Positions 23,824-33,850 of a DNA stretch of 64,000 nucleotides are shown piece by piece (position 1 is the stretch's first letter; the number at the start of each line of letters is the position of its first letter). Below the pieces are notes generated by a model that had not been told where the DNA came from, did no database searches, and saw only the letters and a program-made list of their open reading frames with translations. The translations under genes were made by a program, and so were the position numbers. Origin of the DNA: Didymella arachidicola (Eukaryota > Ascomycota > Dothideomycetes > Pleosporales > Didymellaceae). The stretch lies in assembly GCA_016630955.3 (NCBI GenBank), contig CM049992.1, positions 434,001 to 498,000 of the forward strand, read 5' to 3'.

Positions 23824-25338
23824 ATGGAGACACCGAAATCCTACGAAGCTGCCGACTTGAAAGTGATGGCTGACTCTAAGGACCACATCGAAATCTCGGA
23901 AGAGCTGACATGGACTCCGGAGGAGGAAAAGAAGCTGGTTAGGAAGATCGACATGTACCTCCTACCAACCATCTGGCTTATGTATCTGCTGAGTTACATG
24001 GATCGTACGAAGTACGTCTCATCGTATTCGAGGACATTGGGCTATCGCTAACTCACTACCAACAGCATTGGCAATGCGAAGATTGCTGGCATGAAAGACG
24101 ATCTTAAGCTCACCTCGAACGAGTACTCCATTGCGTTGGTAGTCTTCTTCATCACATACGTCCTATTCGAGCCCGGTTCCAACATGATTCTCGTCAGGTG
24201 GAAGCCATCGCTATACCTCCCGGCCATCATGGCCATCTGGGGTGCTTTGACATGCGTTATGGCTGCCATCAAACACTTTCACCACCTCGTCATTCTCCGC
24301 ATATTCGTTGGTGTGTTTGAAGCTGGTTTCTCACCTGGAATCCTGCTCATCATCTCATCTTGGTACAAGCGCGACGAACAGTCCAAGCGTTTCGGTATAT
24401 ACATGTCCGCTGCTATCTTGTCTGGATGCTTCGGAGGTCTCATTGCCGGTGCCATTACAGGTGGTCTGGAGGGAGCTGGCGGACTGCGCGGATGGCGATG
24501 GCTCTTCATCATCGAGGGTGTCGCGACTATCATCTGGGCCGGTGCCTCCGCTTTCATCCTCCTCGACTTCCCCGCTACTAGTACTCGCCTTACCGAGCGT
24601 GAACGTGCGATTGCTGTCGCCCGTCTGCGTGAAGGCGGTGTCAAGTCTTACAGCGCGGGTGACGAGCGCATGGGCAAGCTCAAGTCCTTCAAGCTCGCCA
24701 TCTGCGACTGGCGCACCATTGGCTTCGTGTTTGGGTACATGGTATGTGTTGTTCCATCAGCCTCGAAGCTTCATGCATTAACATAGAGATAGGTCATCGT
24801 TGGTTCCAGCACTCTCTCGTACTTCTACCCCACTCTGGTCTCTGGCCTCGGATACACCGATCGCGTACAAGCGCAGTACATGACCGCCCCCATATACGCC
24901 GTTGCATTCGTCTGCACAGCTATCACAACATTCTTTGCAGATCGGGTGTCGAACCACCGTGGTCTGCTGATTTCTTCGTGGCTTGCATTTGCGCTCATCA
25001 CATCTATCTGCGTATGCGTGATCTACGACTTCACCGCTCGCTATGTGTTACTGGTGCTTATGGCAGCTGGCTTGTGGTCATCGAATGCGTTGGCACTCAG
25101 TTTCGCGAGTGCGACCTTTGGCGACATGGAGCCTGAGGTTCGTGCTATTGCGTTGGCGCTGGTCAATGCTATGGGCAACCTCGCGCAGATCTATGGCGCA
25201 TACTTGTTCCCTGACGATGATAAGCCCAAATACCTCATGGGATTTGGTGTTATTTCTGGCATGCTTGGCTTCGGAACTTTCGTGTACATCTTCATGCACG
25301 TTGCTGTACGCAGGAAGCAGGGCTTGGGCTGGTTCTGA
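23824..25338 (+). CDS. MFS transporter, allantoate-permease (ACS) type
   Basis: Major facilitator of the anion:cation symporter group (Dal5-like), which takes up organic anions such as allantoate, vitamins or sugar acids at the plasma membrane. Three exons, 23824-24011, 24066-24741 and 24793-25338 (introns 54 and 51 bp), 469 residues. Joins read SYMDRTNIGNAKIAGM and VFGYMVIVGSSTLSYF. The DRTNIGNA motif in the first helix, the RWKPS loop, the RIFVGVFEAGFSPG helix and the SSWYKRDEQSKRFG loop are characteristic of this family. Twelve membrane segments can be counted by hydrophobicity. The protein ends AVRRKQGLGWF. It is divergent from the SDR and adjacent to the regulator, fitting uptake of the cluster's substrate. 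Substrate unknown. Confidence 0.9.
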
Positions 25339-25576
25339 GCTTAAGCCGAATCACAAAGACGAAGAAGATAGAAGTGATTCTGGTACGCGATTTGTTTGGC
25401 TCTATAGACTATAAAACTACATTCAGGAAGTCCTGACGCACCGCACATCTCCAATCTTCATCGGTCCGTTGCACGTGAAGCTGCCCACATCGTGTGTGCG
25501 TGCTCGTTGAGCGTCACGCAAGAACTCAGCCAACCCATATCTGTTTCCTTGCACCTTTTGCGCAAAGCAAAGTTGA

Positions 25577-26367
25577 TTAAATTATCCGTGGCTTTAGCCG
25601 GCCTTCTAATTTCCCAGGCCATTGCATCTGTTCATTCTGCATTTGAGCGTTGACAAGCTGATCATAGTGCTTCAAAGTATCGCTTGAGTCTTTGGTACAG
25701 TACCGATTGTGCGTAACTTGCGTTGTAAGGAACCTGTCCGCTTTATTCTCAAGAGCGCGTACCCTCTTTTCCGAATCTCTGATCTTAAGATTGATATGAT
25801 GCTTCAAGGTCGTGTCGTTGAAATGGCATTCCAGCTCTTGGAGGAGATCAGCCCTCTTGACATGCAAGGCCTCAGCTGAGTGTATTGTTGCCTTCCTGAC
25901 TTTCTGGTGTCGTCTAATGAGCTGCTCTGTGAGAGACTTCTTGGTGACAAGACTTTCATTCACCATTGCGATTTGCTGATCGACGGGACGTTGATGCCAT
26001 ACTCGAAACAGCGTTTTGGAACAGCAAAGCAAGAACAGGATGCAGAAAAACCGCACCAGCGTACGGCGATGTAGGATATCGTCTGAATGATGTGAATGTA
26101 CTACTTGGAAGGCCATGAAGCGTGCATGATTGTGAATTCGCACGAGGCAAGCAGTACTTCTGCAGCGAAGCTCAGGAAAAGGATCAATACCGGCACGGCA
26201 GTGACATTCCAGAGAATCACCATGACATCTCGTCTGCTGATTGGAGGGCGTTCATTGAGCCTCAGGGCAGCCGTGTGAATTTCCTCCCAGTATGTCCAGT
26301 CATATGGTCCTGGTGATGGTGTGTAGTTCCTAAGTTGGAACCCGGTAAGAGAGATGAGAATGTACAT
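25577..26367 (-). pseudogene. possible gene with unresolved frame change
   Basis: Two overlapping minus-strand frames look coding. The first (26367-26101) carries NYTPSPGPYDWTYWEEIHTAA, an Arg/Pro-rich turn and a hydrophobic segment VILWNVTAVPVLILFLSFAAEVLLA. The second (26143-25577) begins with another hydrophobic stretch (FFCILFLLCC) and continues into a charged, probably coiled-coil, region (KSLTEQLIRRHQKVRKATIHSAEAL ... EKRVRALENKADRF). No GT-AG pair was found that joins them in phase, so there may be an undetected intron, a sequencing indel or a real frameshift. No family recognised. The pseudogene type records the unresolved frame, not proof of decay. Confidence 0.35.
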
Positions 26368-26655
26368 GCAGAGGTAAAGTTTGTTGCCCAAGATTTTTTC
26401 ACAGGGCAGTAGAGGCGGAACATAGAGACATTGAGGGTATACTCCAGGGTTGAGCGGCAGATTTGACAGAGCAGACTTGAAACCAACAAGGAAAGTTAGC
26501 GAATTTTGGGAAGGTCGGACACAGAATAATTGCAGTCTTTTTAAGTTGTAAGAGTACGCGGGAGCTTATATAACGTCTGTGTAGTCGCGTATTTATTCAT
26601 TCTTTCACTTTGTTACAGGTGTTTTTGTACAGCAACCATAGGTACAGTCCGATCG

Positions 26656-27289
26656 TTACACAGCCTCACAAGTGACCGTGGTATATACGTTGTCCTTCGT
26701 CGCCCTGCTATACGGGCATACTTGTCTCGCCTTGTAGACGACCTTCTCGAGTTCCTCTTGCGACAGACCCTTCACCTTGACATTCATCTCAACCCTGAGA
26801 CCCATATCAAGTTCTTTCATGCTACCGACGAGATGCACTTTGGTCTCAACGATGGAGTCCTCCGGAGTTGTTGGCATCTTGACGTTGACGGAGGGAGCGA
26901 CGGCGTTCATGGCAGACTGAAAACACGAACCTATTTGTTGTTAGGAGTGATCGATGAGACCCGAGAAATCATGAGATATACCATAGCCAGCAGCAAACAG
27001 TTCCTCAGGGTTGGTCTTGCCTACGTCACCCTTGCCGCCGAGCGCTTTGGCCATGGTCAAGTCGACCTTGAGGTTCTCGCCATCGACGTGACTAGCCACC
27101 GATCAGCCCTCTGTTGATCGAACAAAATTATGCCACATACCCAACGCGTGCTCCTACAACCTTAGTATGTGCTGAGTACAAACTAGGAGCTGTCTCCGTA
27201 TTCAGGAAGCGCCGGGGAACCGCGGACACGGTCCTAGGTGAGACGCGCATAGCGTTGCGCAGCACCGGTGTGAATGTTCTCGAAGCCAT
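26656..27289 (-). CDS. OsmC/Ohr-family peroxide-handling protein
   Basis: Thiol-dependent peroxidase family (OsmC/Ohr) that reduces organic hydroperoxides through two cysteines. Exons 27141-27289, 26982-27091 and 26656-26930 (introns 49 and 51 bp), 177 residues. The joins give ARVGHVDGENLKVDLTMAK and EELFAAGYGSCFQSAM. The peroxidatic Cys lies in GSCFQSAM at the start of the long helix and the resolving Cys in VCPYSRA, the two family signatures. About 35 residues at the N-terminus (MASRTFTPVLRNAMRVSPRT) are basic and Ser/Arg-rich, which suggests import into mitochondria. It lies beside the acyl-CoA carboxylase gene but has its own upstream region; a link to lipid-peroxide detoxification is only a guess from position. 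Confidence 0.88.
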
Positions 27290-27892
27290 TGTAATTGCTT
27301 TTAATGCTCAAGCAATGTTTGGAAGACCGGAAGTGGTGCCGTGGAGTCCGTTGGTTGGGGTTGGGAGAAGCGAAGTCAATTGACATTTGATGGGAGCAGC
27401 TTTGAGCTCCTTACCCAAACCATACATCGCGTCGCTGACGGGTTGTGACGTTCGGAAGTCAATGACGTGTGTACCTGGCTAGTGGTACTTTTAAGCGGTC
27501 AGTTTGGAACGCGGATCTCCCGCGCGATCTTGATCGGAGGCTTCCGAGATCTGGTGAGCGTCAACATGGCGTAACAAGGATTGCCCAGATACTTGTGCAC
27601 AATATCTGACGAAGGAGCGATGGGCATGGTCAAGCATTCTGTGCGACTAGTGTTCACTTGCCATAACGCAGTGGGTGGCCCTTGCCCTTTCGAGGCCCTT
27701 GCCCCGTCATCAACAAAACTCCTATTGGCCCACTGTGTCTGCTTGGTGACTATTACTTCATTAGTCTTAACAATTGAAAGCCTGCCCTCACACATCGCTA
27801 ACATCAGAGGGCTAATCAAGATAATCCGACAGACAAGAAAGACCTCAAAGCTTCGCGTCACGCACCCATTGGCCGCCGCGATCGTTTAGCTT
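27290..27892. other. intergenic region
   Basis: Between the OsmC start and the 3' end of the carboxyltransferase gene. Frames at 27499-27889 on both strands have no recognisable content. No gene supported. Confidence 0.45.
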
Positions 27893-29743
27893 CTATGTGA
27901 AGACAGGATTCAGCTTCCCAGCAACCCTCTCCATCACCCTTAGGGGCAGCAGACTCTCATATACATGATCGATCCACTCACAGCACACGCGTCTCGTGTA
28001 TGCTGGATCAATGATCTCTTCGATGCCAAACGCATTTGCTGTTCTTACTGGGTTCATGAGCCTGTTGTATTCATCGTCGAGCTCTTTGTAACGCCTGTCT
28101 CGCGCCTCCTTGCCCTCCATCCTTTCGATCTCTTTCAGCTCAAAGGAATGTCCGACTTCAATTCCTCCTTCGAGAGGAAGCGAGCCCCAGAGCCCCGACG
28201 GCCAGGCGATGCGCATTCTTGGGTCTCGACAGTCTAGCATGATACCGCCCGCAACACCATAAACGCGACGCACAATGACACTGAAGATGGGCATTGTAGT
28301 CGCGTAGTATGTTGCAGCAAGGGTCACACCGTGGCGCATGGTTGCAGTCCGCTCAGCCACGGTGCCAATTGCATACCCAGGGATATCGACAAATTGTAGT
28401 AGGGGTATGTTGAAGATGTCGCAGAATTTGAGCATACGCGTTATTTTCTGACTGCCGAGTGTGTCGAGTGCGCCGGCGTTGACTTCACAGTTCAGGGAGA
28501 CGATGCCTACCGCCTTACCGGCCAGACGCGCAAGGCCTACGATAGCGGTCGTGCCCCACAGAGCTCCTATCTCGAAGAAGGAGCCTTTATCAACAACAGA
28601 AGTGATGATGGCGCGGGGATTGTACATCCTATTCTTAGCTCGTGGAATGATGGTCCGTAATCCTTCATTCATGCGATTGATTGGATCTTCACACTCGATG
28701 ACTGGTGGCATCTGAGTTCCGACATTCGGCAGGTAGCTCAGCACCGTCCTTAGCTGCTCGAAGCAACCTGCCTCATCGGGGGCGAGGTTATCAATGGTTC
28801 CGTTTGTGCAGTGCATGCGCGGCCCTCCAAGATCTGTGAAAGCCAGTCCCTCTTCGAATGTGGCATTCGCGACGACACTCGGCCCAGCGTTAAACAAGGA
28901 GCCAATGTCCCCAGCCATCACGCTGAAGTGGCAGGCTACTACACGCGCAGCTCCAAGACCAATGGCAGGACCAACGACGGCACCAAGATTAGGAATACCA
29001 AGGTTGAGCTGCGTGACGACTTGAGCAAATGAGGGCAGTGGTGGGACATAGGAGAAGCCTGTTGACCGTATCGTGGTGACCGAACCGCCTCCGCTAGAGC
29101 CGTCAACAAGCTTAACGATCGGTAGCTTGAGTGAGATTGCGAGTTTCTCCATGTATATCTACAAGCATGGTCAGCCTGGGCCGATTCCTCCAAGTTATCA
29201 ACTGCTGTCAAGCAGACGTACTGTCTTCCCCATTAGCGCACCATCCGCATGACCCGCTCTAATCGAGAAGTCATCCGCGGTGAACACAATCTTTCGACCC
29301 CTCAGCCGTCCAAATCCTTGTACATTGTTGGATGGTACGTATTCGAGCGGCTCCTCGCTCCTTAGCCCCGTTTGCTTCCACTTGACTGTTCCGCTGACGC
29401 TACCAACCTCTTGAAAGCTCCCAGGGTCAAGCAATTGTTGGACTCTCTCGCGCACCCAAAGCTTTCCTGCAGCCTTTTGCCGCACATAGCCTCTATCTTT
29501 GAGATCTGGTGTGGAGGCAATCTTCTGGAGGGCATTAATCTGGCCAAGGATGTCCGAGTAGTCGGCAGGAAGGTCTGGGATAGCGCTTTTTCGGCGACGT
29601 CGCTTGGGCGTGCTGGGTTTTGGTGCAAGATGCGCGCTGACCTGAGCGAGACGTTCGGCTGCGGTTGATGCATCGTTGGACGTATCGTTGGACACGTCTA
29701 CGGTTGACGGTGGCGCCTTCGGCGTGTCGCTGTCGCCGGCCAT
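27893..29743 (-). CDS. acyl-CoA carboxylase, carboxyltransferase subunit
   Basis: Beta-type subunit of a biotin-dependent acyl-CoA carboxylase, transferring CO2 from carboxybiotin to an acyl-CoA. Exons 29222-29743 and 27893-29158 (63-bp intron), 595 residues; the join reads GALMGKTIYMEKLAISL. Visible blocks: ARER-like WVRERVQQLLDPGSF, VQGFGRLRGRKIVFTADDF, LPIVKLVDGSSGGGS in the N-lobe, and SLNCEVNAGALDTLGSQK, FCDIFNIPLLQFVDIPGYAIG and AWPSGLWGSLPLEGG in the C-lobe. Both expected oxyanion loops are altered: VVGPAIGLGAARVV replaces the usual Gly-Gly-Ala loop, and VYGVAGGIMLD the second. The start at 29743 gives a polar leader with a KRRRRK patch and no mitochondrial presequence, and there is no PTS1. 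Substrate could be methylcrotonyl-, propionyl-, geranyl-type or another acyl-CoA. It is divergent from the biotin carboxylase gene 377 bp away. Confidence 0.85.
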
Positions 29744-30120
29744 GTTCACGCTGAATCCGGTTCAGCAGGTTTTGAAGTAGTGGTACTCCAGGCGGAGCGA
29801 TCGAAATGTTCACATTGCGATGATCGATGCGAAAGGTGGTTGTCGGAGCACTTTAGGGTGAGCTGGGGTACCGAGGCTCAGTGAAGCTCCCCGCGTTGCT
29901 CTAACCGAATTCATCCCATTGCGACTCCACGACTCAGAACTGCACGATCAGCAAACTAACGAGTATTCCGCGATTCTCAAAATGATCTCTTTGAACCATC
30001 TTTCTACTCAATCTTGATATGCCCGGGCAATTAGGTACGACTGTAGATTCTGAGCTGTCGAGAATAGCGCATCAAGCTCGAGACACGGCAGAGCAACCGG
30101 AGACGCAAAGTCGAATCAAG
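29744..30120. promoter_or_regulatory. divergent promoter region of carboxylase pair
   Basis: Only 377 bp separate the two carboxylase subunit starts, so the subunits are probably made together from one shared regulatory region. No specific operator identified. Confidence 0.5.
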
Positions 30121-32209
30121 ATGTCGAGGCCACCAACAAGACCGGTAAAGCGTCTTCTCATAGCCAACAGGTACGAAGTACAACTCGTAACTTCGAGTCT
30201 TACTAATGACACGGTAAAAGAGGGGAAATTGCCACGCGAATCACATCTTCAGCTCGCGAGCTCGGCATCGAGACTTATGGCATTTACGTTTCTGGCGACA
30301 CCTCACATGCCGCGCGAGCTACCCACGCGATCGAGCTCCAATCAGCTGCAGCTTTCATGGACATCAATGCATTAATCAGTATCGTTAAGCAACACAAAAT
30401 AGACGCTGTACATCCAGGTTATGGATTCTTGTCCGAGTCTGATACCTTTGCCACCAGAATGTGGATGGAGGCTTGCGCCGTAGTGATAGGCCCCGGGTGG
30501 AACATCCTAGCGGAAACGGGCGATAAGTTGATGGCGAGGCAGTTGGCTGAACAATGTAAGCTCATCGTACGTATTGCGTACTTACAATGCTAACTGTACC
30601 AGGTAACGTTCCTGTTTCCCCGGCACTGCAGGATCCCACAAACAATGTGGAAGTCATCCGCCACTTCGCTGCTCAGATTGGGTATCCGATTATGGTCAAA
30701 GCCGTTGATGGCGGAGGCGGCCGTGGAATCAGGCTGGTTTGGAGTGAAGAGCATCTCGAATCATCGGTTAAAAGAGCCGTGGAAGAGAGTACCTCGAAGC
30801 AGGTGTTTGCCGAGAAGGCAGCTGTGGACGGATTTCAACACGTCGAGGTTCAGATAATTGGTGATGGAGTTGGCAACGTAACCCATCTGTGGGAGAGAGA
30901 ATGCAGTATCCAGCGGAGGCATCAAAAGGTTGTTGAGATTGCACCGAGTGTTATTACGGATCGAGATTTGATTGCAAGAGTGATTGAGGACGCTTTGAGA
31001 ATGGCAAGACATGTAAGTCGGATGTCAACTCTTCAAGTTGAAGATGCTGATAGTAGGAAGGTTCAATACTTCTCCCTTGGAACTTTTGAGTTCCTCGTCA
31101 ATCCAGCCACAAAGGAGTATTACTTCCTGGAAGTCAACCCGCGCTTACAGGTCGAGCATACAATCACAGAATCGATATCAATGACCGATATCGTCAAAGC
31201 CCAACTTCTTCTTGCCCAAGGTGCATCGCTGGATACCTGTGGCCTACCACTATTGGATCGGGATCCAAAATCTCCTCCTTCAACATACTCTCTTCAGCTA
31301 CGTATCACCGCCGAAGACGTCGAGAACAATTGGTCCTTATCGATCGGCAAGATTAGCAAATTCCGCTTCCCAACTGGAAACGGTATACGAATCGACACGC
31401 ACCTCATCAATGGACACGCAGCTGTCGTTTCTGCCGACTTCGATAGTCTCATTGCAAAGCTCATAGTTACCGCTTCTTCTTGGAAAGACTGCGTGCAGAA
31501 GGCCCAGCGAGGACTGGAAGACGCATCTATCACAGGCGTAAAAACAAACATCCCGGTTCTGCGTGCTATCGTTGCACATCCCGATTTCCTGAATGGCATA
31601 TGTGACACTCAATGGCTCGAGTCGAACCAAAACAACCTACTCCAAGCAAGCAAACAGCTCGTTCTTCCATCGAATCTGCTCCTTCAGGATCCCGCGTCTT
31701 TAACTTCGGGCACGATGCTCGGCAGTGCGAACACCCTCTTCCGCAAAGGCGATGCCTGGTCGCTCACGCTCTCACCCCAGGGTCAACCCGCAGCTCAACC
31801 GACGCACCATCTCGAGTTAACAAAAGTCCTGCGCAACGATTTCCCTTCCTCGTTCAGCGCGGATGTTCTCTTTACATCTCCCACCGGCTCGACTCCGTAT
31901 ACACTCGCCCTAATGTCTACGTCAGCCTCTGCATCTGCATCTACCAGTCAGCATCCGCGTGCTAACCCGTCAAACCCAAGTCACATCGGCATTCCGTTTC
32001 CGGGAAAGTTGGTCGAAGTGCTGGTCGAGGAGGGCGATATTGTGAAGGAGGGAAATGTGGTTTGTGTAGTGCAGCAGATGAAAATGGAACTCGAGATCAG
32101 GAGTAACAGAAGTGGAAGGGTGGCGTGGGTGACTGAGGTTGAAGAGGGTGGGGAGGTAGATGTTGGGTGGCTCGCTGCTGTCGTCGAGAGTGAAGGAGTG
32201 AAGCTCTAA
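30121..32209 (+). CDS. acyl-CoA carboxylase, biotin carboxylase/BCCP subunit
   Basis: Alpha subunit that carboxylates its own biotin with ATP and bicarbonate. Four exons: 30121-30170, 30221-30555, 30603-31012 and 31061-32209 (introns 50, 47, 48 bp), 647 residues. Joins read LLIANRGEIATRI, LAEQCNVPVSPAL and MARHVQYFSLGTFEFL. N-terminal domain: RLLIANRGEIA and AVHPGYGFLSES. ATP-grasp: VKAVDGGGGRGIRLV, HVEVQIIGD, the ECSIQRRHQKVVEIAPS block and YYFLEVNPRLQVEHTITE. The C-terminal biotinyl domain (about 565-647) has VCVVQQMKMELEI, where QQMKM replaces the near-universal EAMKM; the lysine is kept. No mitochondrial presequence (MSRPPTRPVKR leads straight into the domain); ends EGVKL, at best a weak PTS1. 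The third intron is divisible by three, so retention would add 16 residues. Confidence 0.9.
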
Positions 32210-32464
32210 TTATACTCGCGTCACCATCGTTCCTCGCAAGTAAGATGAGGAAGCTATACAGATGTGCGAAAGTAGGGTGTGGTGGATTGTGTGATCAACA
32301 TATGTGTGGTGGTTTTGATCTCTTTTACGAAACTTGCTCGTCATCGAGGCTTTCTCAATCCTGCAAGATGTTGCTCTACATGTGCGTTCCATCATTGATT
32401 GATACGTTTATAATTTCTCACTGATAGACGAGCTCCGGTTACTCCAAGTGCTTATCTGTCATCT

Positions 32465-33351
32465 TCATGATGCACAAGGTGATCTGTTGCCAGTGGTGAT
32501 AACTACTAGCCTGCCGTCTGGAATGAGCACTGGCAGATGTCTACAAGGCATACAAAAACCTGTCATCACATCATCTGCCCAAGATTCTTGACCAATCGTG
32601 GGAAAAAATTTTGTGCACCGACATGTCTTGCCCTCACTCGGAGGCTCGGAGATCACCATCGTCTCCTCGTGGTCTTGGCTGATCAGCCGACTAAGAATAT
32701 GGAAGACCTGCTTCTGATTCACAGCAAGTGTTTTGTCTTTGCTGTGAGCCCGAAATTCGTGCAAACTATTACTGCAAGTAACTCGATTACCTGAATATTG
32801 TTGGGCAGAATGCGAAACTTATACGGCATCGAAAGTTCACCTCCAAAAGGGACCTCATGTTCTTGTCACATAAAATGGCTTGCAAGGTCATTATTTCCAT
32901 TCCAGTAGTCTCTGAAAAAAATCCGACAAGATGCGGCCATGAGAGAAGGAAATTCTATTGTGTCGTATGCATGCACTCACCAGATCTGAGAGATTGCTGT
33001 CATGTGCAGAGGAAAGGCTGAATGTCTGCTCGTGGCCCGCAAATTCAGGTCTGCGACAGGCGTGAAAAGGTATGGGGTTGGAGCGCATTCACGAGTCGTC
33101 TCGAGGAAGAGGACCAAGGAGCAGTCTGATAGTCCAATTTCTAACTCTGCACCCTGGAAGCTCATGGTACAGATGATATTCCGAACCTGTTGCGGTAGCG
33201 TGCCATCATACATGGGAACAGGGTGACTCATGCCGGTCTCGAGATTGTCTGGATGCAATCTCGGGACATTATTCTGCACACCGCTGATCGTACTCATAAT
33301 TCCTCGTTGGGAACGCCTCAACCGTGCCTGAGCTTGAGTGAGACGGGCCAT
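32465..33351 (-). pseudogene. degenerate unknown gene
   Basis: An open first exon starts at 33351 (MARLTQAQARLRRSQRG) and runs through MYDGTLPQQVRNIICTMSFQ and TPYLFTPVADLNLR to a good donor at 32980. The best acceptor, at 32912 after a T-run, continues as DYWNGNNDLASHF then EVPFGGELSMPYKFRILPNN, clearly protein-like. However, the join itself creates TGA, a second TGA lies at 32867-32865, and the following open frame (32764-32465, with KTCRCTKFFP and FCMPCRHLPVLIPDGRL) cannot be joined in phase by any GT-AG pair seen. The family is not recognised. It may be a broken gene, or a gene with a structure not resolved here. It sits between the biotin carboxylase and thiolase genes. Confidence 0.45.
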
Positions 33352-33850
33352 CGCGTCAATTATTCAGCGTAACGTCCGTCTTGGGTTGTGGAAAAGGAAC
33401 TGACCACCTTGTTACACAAGCGCACTCCAGGTAGGCTTCTCCTAAGATGCTTGCGCGGTCTGGGCTGTTAATGATTCGATATCTTGATCCTCTTGCGCAG
33501 ATTTGCACCGTATGAGCAGTCTAGCAACTGAATCGACTCACTCAAAATGTTTGTTACAATTCTCAGTGATTAGCATGTCAGTAAGGCGATGCTCGTTGAG
33601 GGCGCTTGGTTCATAGAATGTCATGATTGGAGACCTAAAGTGGACTGCTTTGATTAGGGAGAGGTACGTTTATGTCTGTGTACGCAACTCCGTGAAGGTA
33701 GATATACGACTTGGTGTGGTGTCACTGCAGTAATTGTGACTCAAGCATTTTTGGTTTGTGGCTCACTGTTGTAAGTCTATCGAGCTTGGTGGGACATCGG
33801 TGGGGAAACAGTGCGACTGATCAAAGCATAGTACTGGTTGAAACCTCTGT
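33352..33850. other. intergenic region
   Basis: Short stretch between the degenerate gene and the thiolase 3' end; nothing recognised. Confidence 0.4.
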
